64,000 bases of DNA from Spirochaetae bacterium HGW-Spirochaetae-1. Its GTDB lineage: Bacteria; Spirochaetota; UBA4802; UBA5550. A model generated the notes under the pieces. The model searched no databases. It was not told where the DNA came from and saw only the letters and a program-made list of their open reading frames with translations. The stretch covers positions 190,080-254,079 of the forward strand of contig PGXY01000009.1 in NCBI GenBank assembly GCA_002839375.1, written 5' to 3'. Of this stretch, positions 46,329 through 55,151 are shown one piece after another (position 1 is the stretch's first letter; each line of letters starts with the position of its first letter). The translations under genes were made by a program, and so were the position numbers.

Positions 46329-46711
46329 GGGCAATTCCTGCTTGATTCATCAGATTATAGAAAGTCCATAACACGAAAGGAGTGCAGTTTTGCAATACTA
46401 ATTTTCCGATAACGAGGACCAGTCTTAAACCACAGAAATATGTGTACGTGTAAATCGATATTGTTGCGATTTTTCAGGATCACCCTTATTTTTATATGCA
46501 TTTTTGTAATAATATTCTTGCCCGGTATGGATGGAATGTATAATTTTCTTGACAAAGACTTTACTACATATAATAATAAATATAGCAATATGTATAATTA
46601 AATACTAAATTTTTTCTACACTTTTGCCGACTGTTGTTATAGAGAGGTGTAGATTTTTTCTTCATATGAAATACAGAGGGAAAAATCAATGTTAACAAAA
46701 AGGAGTTATCA
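46329..46711. other. Intergenic region upstream of flaA genes
   Basis: A 383-base, very AT-rich gap. It holds the flaA promoter and no gene could be found. A short hairpin precedes the ribosome site of the first flaA gene. Confidence 0.4.
46549..46577 (+). promoter_or_regulatory. Promoter of the flaA operon
   Basis: TTGACA at 46549-46554 and AATAAT at 46572-46577 (five of six consensus bases) with a 17-base spacer. This is a sigma-70-type site; no sigma-28 pattern was seen. The leader is about 130 bases. Confidence 0.6.
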
Positions 46712-47482
46712 ATGAAAAGGATCGCTAAATTAGCTTCATTATCGATTTTTATAGGGGCGTTAATCCTCTTCTTCGGTAATGGAAGTATAAATGTAAATGC
46801 TCAACAGGGCGAGCCGGGTGCAGGGACGCAAAAACCGAAAACTAAACAGGACGGTTTGGTGGAAGATTGGCTGAACGATTTTGAAGCTTCCGAGGATTGG
46901 AGAGCAGATTCCACTTGTCCACTCGGTGACACAAAAATCCGTAAAATTCCGGGAAAGCCAAGACCGGTTAACACTGATGGAAAACCCGTTGACGAAGACG
47001 GCAATGCCGGAGAATTTAAAACTGAAATTACCGATGAAAATGGCATATCCCATAAAAATGAGTATGTTCTGGGTGTAAAAACATATTTTCTCGACCGTGG
47101 ATTTGACCGTGTTGAGGTTTTCCCTCCCAATGAATATATTATTCGGGGCAAGGCACGTGAATTGAAAGTGTGGGTTTTGGGCCGCAAAATGAGACACACG
47201 CTTTTTGTTAAACTGCGTGACTACAGAGGAAACCTGCATAAAATTAAAATAGGCAGACTCGATTTCTGGGGATGGAAAGAGTGCTCATTGATTATTCCGG
47301 GTTGGCTGCCCCAGTCTGCCAGTTATGCACTTCTTGATAAAAATCTGCATTTTGTATCATTTTATGTTGAATGTGATAAATTTGAGGTTCCTGGTACATT
47401 CTATTTTTACCTTGATCAATTTAGAATTATAACTGATCTTTCAGAATTTACCGGTGATGAAACAATTAAGGATACTTGGTAA
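46712..47482 (+). CDS. flaA2: Periplasmic flagellar filament outer-layer protein (FlaA2-like)
   Basis: Sheath protein of spirochaetal periplasmic flagella. 256 residues, with signal peptide (LASLSIFIGALILFFG, cleaved near VNA). The FlaA core contains TYFLDRGFDRVEVFPPNEYIIRGKARELKVWVLGRK and WLPQSASYALLDKNLHFVSFYV, which are typical of the family. AAAAGGAG lies before the ATG. Length fits the shorter member of the Leptospira-type pair; the symbol is by that analogy. Confidence 0.88.
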   Translation: MKRIAKLASLSIFIGALILFFGNGSINVNAQQGEPGAGTQKPKTKQDGLVEDWLNDFEASEDWRADSTCPLGDTKIRKIPGKPRPVNTDGKPVDEDGNAGEFKTEITDENGISHKNEYVLGVKTYFLDRGFDRVEVFPPNEYIIRGKARELKVWVLGRKMRHTLFVKLRDYRGNLHKIKIGRLDFWGWKECSLIIPGWLPQSASYALLDKNLHFVSFYVECDKFEVPGTFYFYLDQFRIITDLSEFTGDETIKDTW

Positions 47483-47514
47483 AATTTTGGCAAAGATAAG
47501 AAGGGAGGCTTTTA

Positions 47515-48423
47515 ATGAATACATATAAGAGATCAGTATCACTTATAATAACGGTATCATTCATTATCCTTATGGGGATAATGACAACCAGGAACGCCGA
47601 TTCAAAAATTGTTACGAATGTTGAACCTGATATCAGTGGCGATGAACTGAAGGCCATTGTTATTGAAGATTTTGAAGAAAGTCTGGTGGCAAAGGAACTC
47701 GCGGCCGATGGATGGTTTATTAAATCCGAACCGAAGCAGTTCACCAATGCCGATACGGAAAAGAAACTGAAGATGAAGAACCCGGTTCCCGTGCTTGATC
47801 TGAAAATGATGGGCGGTGGTCCCAATGATCTTTCCGTAGAGCAATTTTCATTGACCAATCTGGGCAAGAAAAAAGAAAAAATTCTCGGCGTACGTTTCCA
47901 GTTTCGTTACCCGGGGAATAACTCTATTCATATCCTCGCACCTAAAGAGATTGACTGGCATAGCAGAAAACCTGTAATGCGGTATAATCCCAGTACGCGC
48001 CAGGATGAGCAGGAGCGGGGCCTTCAGCTTCCCGGTAAGGCAAAGGCGATATCACTCTGGGTCCATGGCAGGGGAAATCCCTATGATCTGGAAGTCTGGG
48101 TAAAAGATTACCGCGGCGATACACATATTCTTAAATTCGGGTCTGTGAATTTTATCGGGTGGAGACCGCTCAAGGTGTATCTCCCGGCTAATATTCCCCA
48201 ATCCTATGAGTCATATCCCCAGACCAGGGTGAGCAAAATTACCCGTCTGGTGTTGCGATGTCAGTCTGAAAGACATGCAGAAGAACTGACACAGGAAACC
48301 TTCTTTTTCTTCGATCAGATTAAAGTTCTGACAGATACTTATGAAGTAAACTTTGACGGTCAGGAGCTTCATAAAGCCTTTGAAGAAGGGAAGAGCGGTG
48401 GTACAACGAACCCGCAGCAATAG
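47515..48423 (+). CDS. flaA1: Periplasmic flagellar filament outer-layer protein (FlaA1-like)
   Basis: Second sheath protein, 302 residues, exported by an N-terminal signal (SVSLIITVSFIILMGIM). The same core order as the upstream copy is seen: AKAISLWVHGRGNPYDLEVW, KDYRGDTHILKFGSVNFIGW, PANIPQSYESYPQTR, then FFFFDQIKVLTD. GGGAGG precedes the ATG; the two genes are 32 bases apart, so they are co-transcribed. The C-terminus is longer and Lys/Gly rich. Confidence 0.9.
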   Translation: MNTYKRSVSLIITVSFIILMGIMTTRNADSKIVTNVEPDISGDELKAIVIEDFEESLVAKELAADGWFIKSEPKQFTNADTEKKLKMKNPVPVLDLKMMGGGPNDLSVEQFSLTNLGKKKEKILGVRFQFRYPGNNSIHILAPKEIDWHSRKPVMRYNPSTRQDEQERGLQLPGKAKAISLWVHGRGNPYDLEVWVKDYRGDTHILKFGSVNFIGWRPLKVYLPANIPQSYESYPQTRVSKITRLVLRCQSERHAEELTQETFFFFDQIKVLTDTYEVNFDGQELHKAFEEGKSGGTTNPQQ

Positions 48424-48507
48424 GGGTATTTTGTAACAAAAAGAAATCAGAATTCACATATAATAAAATGTAACTGATATTTTGATAACTTCTTTTACCG
48501 AAATGAG

Positions 48508-48534
48508 AATACCCATCGTGAGATGATGGGTATT
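48508..48534 (+). terminator. Rho-independent terminator of flaA operon
   Basis: Ten-base stem AATACCCATC / GATGGGTATT with a seven-base loop, followed by TTCTATTTTT. It lies 84 bases after the second flaA stop. Confidence 0.8.
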
Positions 48535-48614
48535 TTCTATTTTTAATAAGCACAAAAATCTTCTCTTTTTTATGTAAATTTGTATAATATTATTCTTGTA
48601 AACAGGAAGGTAGT

Positions 48615-51317
48615 ATGGGTCAGGAAAAAGTGCTGGGGAAACTGGAATCGCTGTTTAAAGAAGAACAATGGGGGAGGATTGAACCCAAGGATATTGGTAT
48701 ATCCAAATTTAAAATACTAGAAGATCTTTTCAATTCCGTAGTTTCTGAAGGGCTGGTGCTGGATACACAGTCTATCTGTAGAAAACATCTTGAGGAAACA
48801 GGTGAATCCATCACCGCCATGTATATGCTGGGACTTATCGGCTACCATAATGATCGTATAGATGATTCCATACAACTGAGAAAGCTTATAGATATTTTTA
48901 TTAACAGCCAGAAATGGGCTGTGGTGGAGATACTTGCCGAGAAGATTCTGGAGTATGGTGAAAACAGCGTTGCTCTTCGTGCCCTGGCTGTGAGTCTCGA
49001 GAGGCTGGGAAGAGCGCGTGAGGCCATTCCTGTGCTGGAAGGACTGCTGAAAATTGACCGGTTCGACACCGAGGTGGCCAAAAAGCTCGCTTTTGCCCTC
49101 ATTAATGAGGATTCTGAAAAGAGCATTTATTACATGAAACTCGCAATTGAAGGATTTATAAAGAACAAGGATTTTGACGAGGTAGTCACACTATGGAATA
49201 AGCTGGTGACTTTTTCATGGGAGGATGTGACTTTCTTTGAGAGAATAGAAAGAATGCTGGCTGAAGCGAAACAGCAGGAGCTTGCCGCAACATTACTCAA
49301 GACGCTTTTAAACAAGTATCGTGATGAGGAAAATCCGTCACAATCCATTGAACTGATTAAAAAAATATTGGCCTACAGGCCCGATGATAATCATGCGCGC
49401 CGGGACCTCATCAGGCTGTACCGCATCAAATACGGGAACCATTCTCAATTTGAACAGTTTCTCAAACTGTCGCGGCTCAGCAATTTTAAAATACCCGTTA
49501 AATTAGCCATACAGGATTTTGAGAAGAATATTGTTTTCGACAAAGGTAACTACGCCTTTCATAATTCATGGAAACTGGGGAAAATAATTGATATCGACAT
49601 GGAGTCCATTGTTATCAGTTTCAAAGACAAGCAGGAACATAAAATGTCCGTTCAGATGGCACTTCAGTCTCTTACGCCGATTCCCGCAGATCATCTTTAT
49701 GTCCTGGAGTATGACGATCCTGAAATGCTGATGAAGCTCTTCAAAGAAGATTTCATACAATTCTTTGAAATTCTAATAAAATCATACGGTGGAGAGATAA
49801 ATGCCGCCGATGTCAAAAGGGAACTGATTCCGCGATATATCGAGGAAAAAAATTGGGGGAAATGGTGGAACAAGGCCAGAACGGAAATCAAGAAGGACCC
49901 CCTTTATGGCGTATCTGAAAAGAAGAAAGATCTTATCTTCATGCGGGACAAACCGGTGACATTCGTTGAGGAGCTTCTGGATAAATTTTCCAGGAGCAGT
50001 TCCTTCGGCACCCGTCTTGATATTGCCCTGGAATTTATCAATAACATAGAAGTAAAAGAGGGGGCTTCGGTCGTTCACTTCTTTATTGATTATTTTACCG
50101 ACGAGGCTAAAGGAGATTCCAATACCAGGCTGATTCTTTCTTATTTTATCCTTAAAGACCTGGCGCGATATGTGGAGCCGGGGAAGCTTAAACTCGATAC
50201 CATACAAACAAAGGTTATGGATTTTATCGGTAAAAGCAGTGAGTTGCATCTTATCTCGATGAAGATAGGTTCCTATGATTATAAAAAGGATTTTGTAAAT
50301 CTTATAGAGGAATCGAGAGAAGATTGGCCCCAGGTAGTTGCCGAAATGCTCTTCGAGACTCCGGTGAGAATTCACAAATATATCATCAATAATCTAATCA
50401 GGGCTCATGCTTATAACATAATCAATAATTTTATCGACCGCGTCATGACGGGAATGAAACAGTCACCGGAGATATTTATTTGGGTGGCCCGGAATCTTTT
50501 CAACAGGATTTGGGATTATCAATGGCTTGACTATTCCCGGAAGAGCTTCGCAATAACATTCTTCAGGCTCATGAATGAATTGAAAAAAATTGAGACCGAG
50601 GGCAACAGGCTGAAAAACATAGCAATGGATATTCTTTTTGACAATGATGCCGTTGTTCTCAGGGATATCATCAAGGAAAATGACAAGGCCTTTGCCGGAA
50701 GAATTTTTGATGTTTTCAGCGATCTTCCCTATGTCGAGGAAGCGCAAAGGGAAAAAGTGCTGTCTCACATTAAACAGAAGTTCCCCGATTTTACCCGCGA
50801 GCATGCAGCTAACGGTGAGGTTCTGGATCTCGATGTGGAGCGTCTTATAGTAACCCAGGACGGGTATGAAAAAAAGAAATCGGAACTGGATCATATGGTT
50901 AATGTGGAGATGGTACAGCTATCAAGGGAATTATCCAAAGTGGCCGAAGCTACCGGTGACATGAGGGAAAATGTTGAATACAATGCACTCATGGAGAAGC
51001 AGTCTATTCTTGAGATGGCTATCTCCAAACTGGATAATGAGATGAAACAGGCTGGCATTCTGGATTTTTCCAAGGTATCCACGGAAATAGTTTCTGTTGG
51101 AACAGTGGTATCCTTTGAGGACGTGGAGCAGGGTGAAAAAAGGATTTATACGATTCTCGGTCCCTGGGATGCTGATTTTGAGAGGGATATTCTGTCATAC
51201 CGATCACCTATAGCACAAGCCATACTGGGCAAAAAAATGGGTGAAGAGTTTACGTTGAAAATTGATGAAGGAAATAAAAAGTTTCGTATTACAGCCATTA
51301 GCAAATGTGCCGGATGA
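48615..51317 (+). CDS. greA: Transcription elongation factor GreA with large N-terminal helical domain
   Basis: 900 residues. The last ~160 are a complete GreA: coiled-coil hairpin with tip GDMRENVEYNALMEKQ (the acidic pair that coordinates the catalytic Mg is kept as Asp and Glu) then a FKBP-like C-domain (VSVGTVVSFEDVEQGEKRIY and DFERDILSYRSPIAQAILG). The first ~740 are TPR-like and other helical repeats (MYMLGLIGYHND, VALRALAVSLERLGRAREAIP). Such giant GreA proteins occur in Borrelia and Leptospira. It should cleave backtracked RNA in RNA polymerase. Confidence 0.9.
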   Translation: MGQEKVLGKLESLFKEEQWGRIEPKDIGISKFKILEDLFNSVVSEGLVLDTQSICRKHLEETGESITAMYMLGLIGYHNDRIDDSIQLRKLIDIFINSQKWAVVEILAEKILEYGENSVALRALAVSLERLGRAREAIPVLEGLLKIDRFDTEVAKKLAFALINEDSEKSIYYMKLAIEGFIKNKDFDEVVTLWNKLVTFSWEDVTFFERIERMLAEAKQQELAATLLKTLLNKYRDEENPSQSIELIKKILAYRPDDNHARRDLIRLYRIKYGNHSQFEQFLKLSRLSNFKIPVKLAIQDFEKNIVFDKGNYAFHNSWKLGKIIDIDMESIVISFKDKQEHKMSVQMALQSLTPIPADHLYVLEYDDPEMLMKLFKEDFIQFFEILIKSYGGEINAADVKRELIPRYIEEKNWGKWWNKARTEIKKDPLYGVSEKKKDLIFMRDKPVTFVEELLDKFSRSSSFGTRLDIALEFINNIEVKEGASVVHFFIDYFTDEAKGDSNTRLILSYFILKDLARYVEPGKLKLDTIQTKVMDFIGKSSELHLISMKIGSYDYKKDFVNLIEESREDWPQVVAEMLFETPVRIHKYIINNLIRAHAYNIINNFIDRVMTGMKQSPEIFIWVARNLFNRIWDYQWLDYSRKSFAITFFRLMNELKKIETEGNRLKNIAMDILFDNDAVVLRDIIKENDKAFAGRIFDVFSDLPYVEEAQREKVLSHIKQKFPDFTREHAANGEVLDLDVERLIVTQDGYEKKKSELDHMVNVEMVQLSRELSKVAEATGDMRENVEYNALMEKQSILEMAISKLDNEMKQAGILDFSKVSTEIVSVGTVVSFEDVEQGEKRIYTILGPWDADFERDILSYRSPIAQAILGKKMGEEFTLKIDEGNKKFRITAISKCAG

Positions 51318-51360
51318 TGTACATTCGGTTGTTGTTTTAAAAGTATACTCTAAATTTTGT

Positions 51361-51388
51361 TTGACAAATAGTACCTTCAGTTTATATG
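51361..51388 (+). promoter_or_regulatory. Promoter of tRNA-Leu
   Basis: TTGACA at 51361-51366 and TATATG at 51383-51388, 16 bases apart, end 15 bases before the mature tRNA. Good spacing and near-consensus boxes. Confidence 0.6.
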
Positions 51389-51403
51389 GATAGCATCTTT
51401 GAT

Positions 51404-51487
51404 GCCGCGATGGTGAAATTGGTAGACACGCTAGGTTCAGGGTCTAGTGGGCGTACGCCTGTGAGGGTTCAAATCCCTCTCGCGGCA
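51404..51487 (+). tRNA. tRNA-Leu, anticodon CAG
   Basis: 84 bases. The acceptor stem GCCGCGA pairs exactly with TCGCGGC, followed by discriminator A; CCA is not encoded. The anticodon loop TTCAGGG is flanked by CTAGG and TCTAG, giving anticodon CAG for codon CUG. A long variable arm (GGGCGTACGCC) and T-arm GGTTCAAATCC are typical of a class II tRNA-Leu. Confidence 0.95.
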
Positions 51488-51857
51488 CATTATCCTTCTT
51501 TTTAATCGTAATTGTTGTACTTTCCTGCTCCACAATGAACAATAAACTCTGCCCGGATTAATATTACAACCTGTCAATTTTCTTATCATTTCTATCGAAA
51601 CCTGTTTTTTCCGCTGTTTGTGCCTGCTGATCAGGATGTACTATACGGGCTCTGCCAAAACTTACTTTTTAGAGATTCCCTTATACTGATATTCCTTTAC
51701 TATAGCTGCCGGGAACATGGATTTTCCCATACATAAAATCATTTAAATTGCGGTGAAAAATGGTTATTAAAAATGAAAAATCATCCGAAAATATATTAAG
51801 AGTTATAATATGTCGCCTTTGATTGGGACGATTAAATTTATAATCCAGGAGCAGGGT
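51488..51857. other. Intergenic region, 370 bases, with a repeat copy
   Basis: AT-rich gap between tRNA-Leu and the next gene. It contains repeat copy B (51606-51685). No gene or other RNA could be supported. Confidence 0.4.
51606..51685. repeat. Dispersed intergenic repeat, copy B
   Basis: Matches the element at 28579-28641: TTTTTCC..TGTTTGTGCC, then after an insertion of about 17 bases CCAAAA and the core TTTTTAGAGATTCCCTTATA. The aligned 31-base end is identical at 26 positions. GGGCTCT and AGAG..CCC allow a weaker hairpin than copy A. Confidence 0.55.
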
Positions 51858-52301
51858 ATGTCAGTTATGCTACAAGATATGGTCGTTGTGGAACTTCATG
51901 AAAAAAACAAGGCTGATATCATACGTGCCATTAAAGAAAAAATGGGTGAAATCGCAAATGGGGATCTGTCCGAGCCGCTCTACCTGAAAAATGTCACTGT
52001 GCTTGATTCAAGCTGTTCTCCAAATGACGAGCCTGTTTATATGAAACTCAACAGTATATTCTGTGATGAAGAGGGCATCCTCTGTGGTGATATGGTGGGG
52101 GATTTAAATAATTTTGCCAATGGTATCATGTTCGGTCAGAGTGTGGAAGAACTGCAGCTTGAAGATCTGGAAAATATTCTTGATAATCTGAATGATGAAA
52201 GCTGGTCTGTTATTTTAAATGACACAGGAGTAAGAAATAAAAAGATACCGTCCATCAATCCATTCTTGAAAAAGGCCATAAGTTTTGCCAGGGGTGCCTG
52301 A
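51858..52301 (+). CDS. Small acidic protein of unknown function
   Basis: 147 residues from ATG 51858, with AGGAG six bases upstream; the frame is open from 51810. No signal or membrane segment. A helix-rich N-terminal region is followed by strand-like MKLNSIFCDEEGILCGDMVG and an acidic helix LQLEDLENILDNLNDESW. No family recognised. It is 28 bases from a second small gene with the same overall plan, so the two may be paralogues acting together. Confidence 0.6.
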   Translation: MSVMLQDMVVVELHEKNKADIIRAIKEKMGEIANGDLSEPLYLKNVTVLDSSCSPNDEPVYMKLNSIFCDEEGILCGDMVGDLNNFANGIMFGQSVEELQLEDLENILDNLNDESWSVILNDTGVRNKKIPSINPFLKKAISFARGA

Positions 52302-52329
52302 TCATCGCGCGGATTGCAGGTAAATAATA

Positions 52330-52716
52330 ATGAAGATACCAGATAAGGAATTTTACGCGGAATTCAACGAAATGATCATTGATATCGGATCGAGAATGTT
52401 TGATCTGCAGATTCTGCAGGGAAAGTATATCACTGATTTGCTCAGTTCCCTGTCGGCCGACCATATGGAACTTGACATGAACATTCCGCTTTATAATGGA
52501 GATTCTTATAGCACGGTTCACCTGGAAAGTATCTACTATGATAATGAAGATGATATGGTGAAGGTTGCTATCGCCGGAAAAAAAGAGATGATTCTTCTCT
52601 GGAGCGATATTGATGTGGCATCTCAGAATGAAATACTGCAGACGGTACACTTCAATTGCATGTCGGAAAAATCCTTTAATGACCTGAACGATGGTGAGAA
52701 GCGGTATTACGTATGA
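52330..52716 (+). CDS. Small acidic protein of unknown function (partner of preceding gene)
   Basis: 128 residues, cytoplasmic. Its layout parallels the upstream protein: a helix-rich first half, a strand LESIYYDNEDDMVKVAIAG, then ILLWSDIDVASQNEILQTV. Similarity is only in plan, not in a clear alignment. Probably co-transcribed, ending in the strong terminator at 52753. Confidence 0.55.
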   Translation: MKIPDKEFYAEFNEMIIDIGSRMFDLQILQGKYITDLLSSLSADHMELDMNIPLYNGDSYSTVHLESIYYDNEDDMVKVAIAGKKEMILLWSDIDVASQNEILQTVHFNCMSEKSFNDLNDGEKRYYV

Positions 52717-52752
52717 GATTGTAGTTCCATGTAAATATGCATGGGTGATTTG

Positions 52753-52796
52753 ATAAATAAAAAAAGGGTCCCCGGAGGGACCCTTTTTTTATTTAT
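52753..52796. terminator. Bidirectional terminator, 20-base arms
   Basis: GGGTCCC (52766-52772) pairs with GGGACCC (52777-52783) around a four-base loop. A and T runs extend the inverted repeat to 20 bases per arm (52753-52772 with 52777-52796). It serves the plus-strand acidic-protein pair and the minus-strand YtfJ-like gene. Confidence 0.9.
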
Positions 52797-52817
52797 TTCA
52801 TTACTGTTTTTTCAGTC

Positions 52818-53354
52818 TTACTTGATAGCGGCTTTTATTGCATCAATGGCTTTCTGAATTTCAGCAGCGTTCATTTTTCCTTTATAGAAATAGATAACCT
52901 TTTTATTTTTATCGATGATAATGCAGAATGACTGCTCGTCGGCGTTTCCCAGGTTCCATGCTTTTTTCAGTACATAGTTATCATCCATCAAAATGGTGGA
53001 ATTGAATTTTGCCTCTTTTTTGCGTGCAATCATCCGTATAATTGAATTGGGCTTCCAGGTATCCTTGAGATTGCCTATCCCCAAACCGCGGTATTTATCT
53101 TTCGGGAACTTCTGGGCTTTAAGGGCATCACCTGCCGGATCGTTGATGTCGGCTACATCGGGATCGTTATAGAAAATCGTTATGACTTTATTGCCCAGAT
53201 CAGGAATGGCCGTTGCTTTATCATTTGAGTCCTTAAGCTGAACATTGCTAACGGTGCTGCCTACTCCAAGGGCAAAAGCGGTCCCGACGGCAAATACAGT
53301 GAGAATTGTCAGTGCGGCCAATAGGAAAAGTAAGGATTTTCTCATATTTTTCAT
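52818..53354 (-). CDS. YtfJ-like secreted thioredoxin-fold protein
   Basis: 178 residues from ATG 53354 (GGAGG eight bases before). A signal peptide (LLFLLAALTILTVFAVGTAFA) precedes a thioredoxin-like fold: VITIFYNDPDVADINDPAGD, then SFCIIIDKNKKVIYFYKGKM. The usual CxxC redox motif is absent, as in YtfJ proteins. Function unknown; probably periplasmic. It has its own promoter. Confidence 0.7.
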   Translation of the reverse strand: MKNMRKSLLFLLAALTILTVFAVGTAFALGVGSTVSNVQLKDSNDKATAIPDLGNKVITIFYNDPDVADINDPAGDALKAQKFPKDKYRGLGIGNLKDTWKPNSIIRMIARKKEAKFNSTILMDDNYVLKKAWNLGNADEQSFCIIIDKNKKVIYFYKGKMNAAEIQKAIDAIKAAIK

Positions 53355-53400
53355 TAATAGTTCCTCCAAGGATATTTGTTTAACTTTAAAAGTTATGAGA

Positions 53401-53428
53401 AGAATAACCTATATTATTGAATTGTCAA
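53401..53428 (-). promoter_or_regulatory. Probable promoter of the YtfJ-like gene
   Basis: On the minus strand TTGACA (complement of 53423-53428) and TATTCT (complement of 53401-53406) are 16 bases apart, about 47 bases before the start codon. Confidence 0.5.
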
Positions 53429-53477
53429 GGGATTAATGCGATGTCTTCATCGGGTATTCAAAATTTTATTTTCTGTT

Positions 53478-54236
53478 TTAGTGTGCAAGGGTATCCCAGA
53501 GAATGCTCTTTCCGTCCATGACCGGACCGTCCATGCAGGCTCTGCGGAATCCCGCCGTGGTTTCCACTGTGCATCCCACGCAGAGACCTATGCCGCAGCC
53601 GAAATAATTTTCCAGGGAAACCTCGATAGGAATATGGGCAGGAGTTATCCTGACCATCTCGGCCATCATGGGTGTGGGGCCGCAGGTGTAAACCATGTCG
53701 AAATCTTCCGATGCCAGAACTTCCCGGGCTGCCTCGGTAACGAAACCGCGTTTTCCCGTGGTTCCGTCATCGGTAACGGGAATGAATGTATGGGCCATGG
53801 CCGCGTATTCCCCCGTCATGTACATGAAGTCTTTCGAACGGGATCCGTACAGGTAGGTGACGGATGCGCCATTTGTTTTCAGTTTATTGCCCAGATAAAA
53901 GAGGGGGGCATTGCCTACTCCCCCGCCAACGAGGAGTGCTTTTTTAACGCCTTCCATGGAAAATCCCCTGCCCAGTGGTCCCAGTATATCCACGGGACCC
54001 GGCATGGATGTGGAAATGAGCCGTGTTCCTCGTCCTACTACCTGGATGATGATTTCCGTGATATCATCTTTAATATCATATATGGAAAAGGGGCGGCGGA
54101 TGAGGGGGTCCGTGCCTTCGCCTGTTTTTATGCTTATAAACTGGCCTGGATATGCGGGCTGTGGACACCGGCCTATACGTATCAGGTAATGGTTCAGTGA
54201 CACTTCCCGGGGTTTTTCAATAATCTCCGCTACCAT
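53478..54236 (-). CDS. pyrK: Dihydroorotate dehydrogenase electron-transfer subunit
   Basis: Passes electrons from dihydroorotate oxidation to NAD in pyrimidine synthesis. 252 residues of the FAD/NAD reductase fold: RRPFSIYDI binds FAD, VGGGVGNAPLFYL binds NAD, and the C-terminal CGIGLCVGCTVETT ... RRACMDGPV holds the [2Fe-2S] cluster. A PyrD-B subunit is normally adjacent but none is here; the gene stands alone. NAD-linked PyrD must be elsewhere, or the protein serves another partner. Confidence 0.9.
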   Translation of the reverse strand: MVAEIIEKPREVSLNHYLIRIGRCPQPAYPGQFISIKTGEGTDPLIRRPFSIYDIKDDITEIIIQVVGRGTRLISTSMPGPVDILGPLGRGFSMEGVKKALLVGGGVGNAPLFYLGNKLKTNGASVTYLYGSRSKDFMYMTGEYAAMAHTFIPVTDDGTTGKRGFVTEAAREVLASEDFDMVYTCGPTPMMAEMVRITPAHIPIEVSLENYFGCGIGLCVGCTVETTAGFRRACMDGPVMDGKSILWDTLAH

Positions 54237-54300
54237 GAAATCCTCGTGTTACGCTTGCTTTTTACGATGATGCTGCGGCATTAAATGCACGCTGTTCATC

Positions 54301-54858
54301 CTACAGGGTCATGCTGTGTAATTCTGTATAAATGGGGCCTGTTTTTGTCAATAGTGATTTGAAGAGAACCAGTTTTTTAAACCGGGTTGTGCAGTAAACC
54401 GTAGCCCGGTTATCTTCCAGATATTTGACGAGTTCACGGGGTGCCTGGCTGTTTTTCCGGATACGGGCCAGGGTGAGGTGCGGTTTAAAGGACCGGTCTT
54501 CGGGTGGAAATCCAAAGGGTTCGGAGAAAAGTTCAATTCTGCGATGAAGTGTGTTTATTTCCGGGCCCGTATCCAGGCCGCACCATATCACTGAAGGTGA
54601 CGCTATGCGTGGGAAAGCGCTCAGACCCCTGGCGGAAAAAGCAATGGGATTTTCTTCGATTGTGAAATTCTGAAACGCAGCGATTATCGGGCCGGCAATA
54701 TCATCGCCGCACTCTCCCAGAAATTTAACCGTGATGTGCATGTTCTGTGATTCTACGGGTTTGAGTATTGTCTGATATGTGCCCAGGTAAGAAAGAGGCT
54801 CCTGCATTGCCTGAATAAGATTATCATCAAAGGTAAGGGCGAAAAAAAGCCGGGGCAT
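54301..54858 (-). CDS. thpR: RNA 2',3'-cyclic phosphodiesterase
   Basis: Opens 2',3'-cyclic phosphate ends of RNA. 185 residues of the 2H phosphoesterase fold with both catalytic motifs: MHITVKFLG (His-x-Thr) near residue 40 and PHLTLARI near residue 126. The start RLFFALTFDD matches the family. It shares one base with gatC upstream, so translation is coupled. Confidence 0.92.
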   Translation of the reverse strand: MPRLFFALTFDDNLIQAMQEPLSYLGTYQTILKPVESQNMHITVKFLGECGDDIAGPIIAAFQNFTIEENPIAFSARGLSAFPRIASPSVIWCGLDTGPEINTLHRRIELFSEPFGFPPEDRSFKPHLTLARIRKNSQAPRELVKYLEDNRATVYCTTRFKKLVLFKSLLTKTGPIYTELHSMTL

Positions 54859-55151
54859 TACGATCCTTCAATTATTTTCGGCACGACTATATGGCCGTTT
54901 TCAAAGGAAGGAGCGATTTTTTCCAGTTCAGATACGGGCAGGGATGGTCCCACGGTATCGCTTCTGAATACATTTTTTAATTCCACTATATGGTCCGCCG
55001 GTTCTATGGATGCTGTGTCGAGCTCTTTGATTTTTTCCACATATTCTATGATGTCGGAGAGCTGGCGGGAAAATTCCAATTTTTCCTCTTCTGTCAGTTC
55101 AAGCCGCGCCAGCCGGGAAACTTTTGTTATCTGATCCTTGTCAATTTTCAT
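54858..55151 (-). CDS. gatC: Aspartyl/glutamyl-tRNA amidotransferase subunit C
   Basis: Small subunit of the GatCAB complex that converts Glu-tRNA(Gln) and Asp-tRNA(Asn) to the amides. 97 residues with the family pattern KVSRLARLELTEEEKLEF and YVEKIKELDT, and late conserved LRSDT-type VFRSDTVGPSLP. gatA and gatB are not adjacent. It overlaps both neighbours by one base. Confidence 0.94.
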   Translation of the reverse strand: MKIDKDQITKVSRLARLELTEEEKLEFSRQLSDIIEYVEKIKELDTASIEPADHIVELKNVFRSDTVGPSLPVSELEKIAPSFENGHIVVPKIIEGS

